Source of the DNA: Blasia pusilla
Lineage: Eukaryota; Marchantiophyta; Marchantiopsida; Blasiales
DNA: 64,000 bases
NCBI GenBank assembly: GCA_050084515.1
Contig: CM114273.1
Span: 2,294,001 to 2,358,000, forward strand
Direction of reading: 5' to 3'
Positions 59,440 through 64,000 of the stretch are shown here, in pieces. The first letter of the stretch is position 1; the number at the start of each line of letters is the position of its first letter. Position numbers and translations under genes: made by a program. Below the pieces are notes generated by a model that was given only the letters and a program-made list of their open reading frames with translations, did not search any database and was not told the DNA's origin.

Positions 59440-60110
59440 TCTCATTTTGCAGCCTCCGCATGAGACTCAAATCCTCCCCGCATCCTCTCCTCTCCCGCAA
59501 TTTTTGCTCACCGGTAGCCTCTCCTCTCATGCAATCTACGAACTCGACATTGTAGTTCCCACAAATCTTTGCTATCCCACGGCTTCTCTCCCGGTTCTCA
59601 GCAGCAGCCCCCGCGTTCAAGTTTGAAACTCCCCCCGCAGCTTCCCTATGGATTCTCTCTAAACGTGCCTTCTCTCCTGCGGCTTCAACCCCAACCTCAA
59701 CATCCTCTCCTCTCCTCTCCTCTCCTGTGGATTCAACCGCAACCTCAACATCCTCTCCTCTCCTCTCCTGTGGATTCAACAGTAGCTCAACATCCTCTCC
59801 TCTCCTGTGGATTCAACAGTAGCTCAACATCCTCTCCTCTCCCGTGGCTTCAGCCGCAGCCTCCCCACTAAGCTCAGACTTGCCCGCCGTGCTCCCACCC
59901 TCTGCCTTCACACTTAACCCTAAACTTGTCCGCAGCCTCTCCTCTCCCCAAACTCAGCCGCGGCCTCTCCTCTCCCCAAACTCGTCCGCAGCCTCTCCTC
60001 TCCCCAAACTCAGCCGCAGCCTCTCCTCTCCCCAAACTTGGCTCCCCTCCCCAAACTTGTCCGCAGCCTCTCCTCTCTCCAAACTTAGCCGCAACCTCTC
60101 CCTAGCTGTA
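59440..60110. repeat. C/T-rich low-complexity and tandem repeats
   Basis: Two repeat families: TCAACATCCTCTCCTCTCCT / GTGGATTCAACMG units at about 59690-59830 (35-50 bp), and CCGCAGCCTCTCCTCTCCCC-AAACT units at about 59930-60090 (about 25-50 bp). Ser/Pro/Leu-rich frames on the plus strand (59569-59871, 59844-60134) and a GEERRGEDVEV-repeat frame on the minus strand are by-products of the repeats. Confidence 0.85.
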
Positions 60111-60119
60111 GCCTCCTTG

Positions 60120-60990
60120 CGCAAGGAGCCCTAAAGGTCGCCGCCTCGGCCTTACCTATTCCTCTCCCGCGGCTTTTCTCAAGTCGCAACGTCTCCTTTT
60201 TTTTGGAGACTAGGGAATTCTTAATCCTATGTAGCCTCTCCTCCCCCTAAACCCTTCTCTACAACCGTAGCCTTTGTTGGCTAACGGTTGTGTAAGCTCT
60301 CTCACCCATCTCCTGCGGGTGTCTCCCTTCCATCAAAATAGGGGTCTATCTTAATATCTAGGAACTTAAGGCTTCCGGATAGAATTTATCCGCTCCCCAA
60401 ATCACTACCTTCTCGAGGCATAGTTTTTTTACGAGAGGGGATAAGTTTTTGGGCAAATGGTTGAATATATCGGTAATTTAAAAATTTTAACCAGTTTCGA
60501 AGAGTAACATTTGAAATCCCGGCCAGTTTCTGGGAGTTTTTTTCATTTTTCCGTTATTTTCCGAAATTTTGTTTCCACTTTTCATTTCCGATCACTCGGA
60601 ATGTTGTTAGGCCAATATCGGGGATTTTCAAAACCAACCGGAAAAATTTTCCCGGCCCGTTTTGGACTTCAACCTCTTTTGAACTTCTTTTGTAGTAGAC
60701 TTCAACTTTTTTGGAATCATGACTTCATCTTTAATGTAGATATTCATTTCAAATCAATTTTTTCACTAAATCATCCTTGGCAGGAATTGAACATGGCTAG
60801 GCCTCCCACCAGTTGGGAGCCAAGGATCTTTCCCCTCCATAATACATTGAAGCTTTTGAAGAAAAGCTTCAATGTATTAGAAAAGGGACCCCTAACCTTA
60901 AACTTTTCCCCCTCATCTTACACATCCACAACAACTACACTTGGGTCTAAAACATCTAAATTTACACAGACCTCTGGTGGAATTTCTATC
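60120..60990. other. Spacer 3' of the hAT relic
   Basis: No gene. Contains TTTTGGAGACTAGGGAATTC and several A/T-rich passages. A clear hAT terminal inverted repeat was not identified here. Confidence 0.35.
60841..60878. repeat. Perfect 17-bp inverted repeat with GAAG loop
   Basis: AATACATTGAAGCTTTT at 60841-60857 is followed by GAAG and its exact reverse complement at 60862-60878. It is 145 bp beyond the C-terminal end of the hAT relic. Confidence 0.95.
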
Positions 60991-61022
60991 TCAGAAACAT
61001 ATCTCTCAGGATTGGCATACAC

Positions 61023-63251
61023 CTACCTAAAGTGTGCAGAATTCTTCCAAAGAAGTACAAATTCAACCAAGAAAGCTGCACAATCATCTATTTTCCCCTC
61101 TAAGGCAATCCTAAGAACATAATCCAAATGTTTTGTCAATAATCTATTCCTACTTTTAGTCTTAATTACATTCTGCACAGAGAAGGCTCTCTCGCAAATA
61201 GCAGTATTAACATATTGTACCCTAGCAATGTTGGCTAAAATGAGCAAGTTAGAGAACTAACATTGCAAGGACGGGCTCCAACTTACCATAGCCCACAAGT
61301 CCTTGAAGTTTCGATCTTTCCACTCCGTGGTGGCCATGAGCTTAAATGATTGAAACTCTTGTTTCACGGCTGCTACACTCAGTAAAGAAGGTTGCAAGTG
61401 ACCTTTGAAGGGTAAGTCCGTCCCAAAATGTGCATAGAGGTCATCTAATTCCTTACAACCCCAACTATTCAGTCCCACTTGCCTTGAAGGCATGTGTAGA
61501 GGATTCATTATCCTCATAGCACTAATCAAATTGTTATCCTTAAACCGATCTTGTAAAGCTACATAAACACTCTCAAAAAATTCTTTTGAAACAACAAGGC
61601 AACCTCTAAATCCTTCCCGGTTCGATTCCTCGACATTTCAATACTGTGAAACTTTCTGCCCCTAATCACCATAAACGTTTCAAATATCCACATGGAGGAC
61701 CAAAGTCTGGTAGAATGTGATAACCAGTTTCTTCAGAGAAAGTTGGGGCATTCAGATCAGGGTTCTCCATTACAAAATTCATTGTTATGGAAGCTATCTT
61801 AGAAGTCACTATACTACCTATGGTACTAACATCTACAAACTTATATTGGAACACCTTACTCAAGTTAGCAAGAAGAAAAAAATTATCTACCAAAAAGTAC
61901 AGTTGATAGATCATCTGAAATGATCTGATTTTGTTATACAAATTTGCAGCATTACCATCATCTTCCGAGGGCAAGATATCTCTGAAATATGTAAGGACAA
62001 ATTCCAATGAGTCACATATAGTAGTAAAAGCCTGCCAACGTTACAACCAGCGAATCTTGTGGTACCTCTTCATCACTTTCTGAGAATCATTCAACTTCTC
62101 TTGCAAAGTTGCAAGACCACACTTCCTCTTAGACGACCTTCTAAAATATCCAGCTACTGCATTCAAGATTGAATCTACTTCTATAGATATTTCCTTACAC
62201 CCTACACCTTTTGTTACTGTTAAAGCAGCGAGGTTCGTCTTGTGCGCCACACAATGCACAGACAACATAAAAGGATTTAACTTCTATTTCAGCTGAGATG
62301 CTACTCTGTTTTGGCTTCCTACCATAGTAGAAGCTCCATCAGATCCAAAGGCCACCAATTTTGATCCCTCTAGTCCCGAATCCTTTATCAACTCCAACAA
62401 ATTGTTGGTGATTGCGTTCGAACATTTCTCTGGACATTGTAGCAATCCTATAAAACAACTCTCTATCTGGCCCTCATCTAAGTAAGTTGCAAATATAACA
62501 AGATGTCCAGTGACAGATATATCTGTGGAATTGTCAATCATTATCCCAAAGAAAGGAGATTGTTGCACTTTAGAAAGGTTCCTACTGAGAAGAACCTGGC
62601 TAATATAATAATAACACATATCAGCACAACTTTTTTTATCCTGGTACAAGTCGCGGGTTATAGGTGCATTCACAGAAATCAATAACTTTCACAGATTTGA
62701 GAACTTTGAAAATGGCAAGGCTACCTTTGCAACGAAATATGCACATTTGAACAAAGTCAAAAGTGCAAGATCACAAGTCCGATTTGTAGTGGCTATAGCC
62801 TTGGCCATGGATCTGTTCCCAACATTTGCAGCCCATGCAAGCTTCATGTGCTCATTCGACTTACCATGATCTGTGAAGGCCGAAACCTTACAGTTAATGG
62901 CACCATCCATGGCAAAGGAGCTTTTCCCCTTACCTTGTCTACAAACTTTTCAAAAAATCCACCAGATTCTACATGGAATTCTCTCCAATCAAACAAAGTA
63001 TACCAAACATCCTTCCAAGCCAATCTTTTTTTCTCACTCTGACTTATAGGAGGAGTATTCAATTTTTCCCCTTCTCTCCCATCCGATGATCCTGACCTAC
63101 TGTTCTCCTTTGCAAAGTCTTGACTAACTTCCTTGTGTAGCATCTCATTCATAGTTCGCTGTCTCTTAGCCATATAGAGGCTTAGGGAGTGCAGAACTAT
63201 GACGTAGATACTAAAATATGGTGTAAAGGACCTACTATATTCTAAGTACAA
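61023..63251 (-). mobile_element. hAT-superfamily transposase pseudogene (DUF4371/ZMYM-type)
   Basis: From 63251 down the frames read MAKRQRTMNEML, FDWREFHVESGG and RFRPSQ, then CKVSAFTDHGKSNEHMKLAW (TTF-type zinc-finger end), SPFFGIMIDNSTDISVTGHL and VAFGSDGASTMVGS (RNase H-like catalytic core), LLSVHCVAHKTNLAA-like text, KVMKRYHKIRWL, YFRDILPSEDD, KVFQYKFVDVSTIGSI, and the C-terminal hAT dimerisation motif NTAICERAFSVQNVIKTKSR. At least two in-frame stops (after HKIRWL near 62042, after PSLQC near 61258) and several frameshifts break it. Such genes are often domesticated, but this copy is dead. Terminal repeats were not found. Confidence 0.9.
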
Positions 63252-63259
63252 TTTTTAAT

Positions 63260-63759
63260 GTAATTGTTGTGCACTTCACTAAAGTAACCCAAACCCGCGA
63301 TCCCTAATGCCCTACCCAAGGTTCCAACTAAGTAAAACTCTAAGCGAAGCTATGCAAGCTGCGCAACATAAACCTCAAGAAAATGCGAATCTGAAAAGTA
63401 CTTAAACCCCAAGACTTGGCAAAAGATACTATCAGCCAATGCAATGTGTTATCAAACACACGTGACTCCCTAAGGTCCCTAATCCCGGCTCCGGTTCATG
63501 TACATTCAGAGTTCTGAAACGAGAACTGCCAATACTCAAGTAGCAACGAAGAGCACAAGGGCACAAACACTAAGACTTCAAGGTTCAAACACGGCAACAT
63601 GTTAGTGGAGCTTCAAAGTTCTATCAGTCGGAGTCCCCGAGTGTGCAGCTCAAGCGCAGCCGAGACTCCACGAGCCAAGGGGACTCAAACGACAACTCAA
63701 GTCAGGACTGAACCAGAGAAAAAATGGCTAGACGAGTGCGGAACCGGAGTCTACAAGAA
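63260..63759. other. Spacer upstream of hAT relic
   Basis: No supported gene. A-rich, mixed composition. It leads into the minisatellite. Confidence 0.35.
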
Positions 63760-64000
63760 GAGCTCGGGCCTCGACGGAATTAGTAGCAGGTCAAAATCGG
63801 GCGTAGACGAGAGCAGCTCAGCAACATGGAGCACAAGAAAGTTGGGCCTGGACGAAATCAGTTATAGGTCAAAATCGGGCCTAGGCAAGAGCAGCTCAGC
63901 AACATGGAGCACAAGAGAGTCGGGCGGACAAGACCAGCTCAGCAGCATGGAGCACAACAGAGTTGGGCGGATTTGGGCCTGGACGAGTCACGAATTCAAC
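63760..64000. repeat. 78-bp minisatellite, window edge
   Basis: GAGCAGCTCAGCAACATGGA begins at 63811 and 63889 (period 78), with a shortened copy at about 63932 (GACCAGCTCAGCAGCATGGA). GTCAAAATCGGGC and GGAGCACAAGA-AGT-GGGC occur in each full unit. The array runs off the window end. Confidence 0.88.

Noticed and set aside
59417-59779. Minus-strand frame with GEERRGEDVEV repeats
   Set aside because: It is the complement of the C/T-rich tandem repeat; the protein repeat is a by-product of the DNA repeat.

Overview
This window is nuclear DNA of a land plant. Four intron-containing housekeeping genes can be rebuilt exon by exon with GT-AG borders: an FtsJ-type 2'-O-ribose methyltransferase, a chloroplast SET-domain lysine methyltransferase of the Rubisco LSMT family, an RGLG-type copine/RING E3 ubiquitin ligase, and replication factor C subunit 3. 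The chloroplast targeting region on the SET protein, the RGLG family and the exon structures place it in the green plant lineage. The abundance of decayed non-LTR elements that carry a restriction-like endonuclease makes a bryophyte, lycophyte or similar non-seed lineage plausible, but the species cannot be told from the sequence.

Layout. 0.9-4.0 kb: FtsJ-like gene (minus). 5.9-9.8 kb: LSMT-like gene (plus), divergent from the first. 10.9-11.5 kb: tandem duplication. 12-17 kb: gene-poor, AT-rich DNA with small repeats and a solo retroelement tail. 17.1-20.8 kb and 22.8-24.4 kb: two decayed copies (minus) of an R2/NeSL/Utopia-like retrotransposon (zinc finger, reverse transcriptase, CCHC plus restriction-like endonuclease). 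26.0-26.7 kb: another tail and a Ty3/gypsy scrap. 27.3-32.8 kb: an unusual locus with a 377-residue protein of unknown or transposon-related type, a reading frame with a 12-residue QT repeat array resembling LC8-binding arrays, a helical segment, and a convergent single-domain RPA1-like protein. 33.4-36.3 kb: third Utopia-like relic. 37.9-38.1 and 40.1-40.5 kb: minisatellites.

41.7-45.9 kb: RGLG gene (plus), convergent with RFC3 (46.8-51.4 kb, minus). 52.6-54.5 kb: a fourth Utopia-like tail joined to a Ty3/gypsy reverse transcriptase relic. 55-60 kb: repeats and an unrecognised protein relic. 61.0-63.3 kb: decayed hAT-superfamily (DUF4371-type) transposase. 63.8-64.0 kb: 78-bp minisatellite.

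The four housekeeping genes act in separate processes (rRNA modification, chloroplast protein methylation, ubiquitination, clamp loading) and form no pathway; between them lies mostly transposon debris. The best candidate for something undescribed is the 27.3-32.8 kb locus with its QT-motif array.
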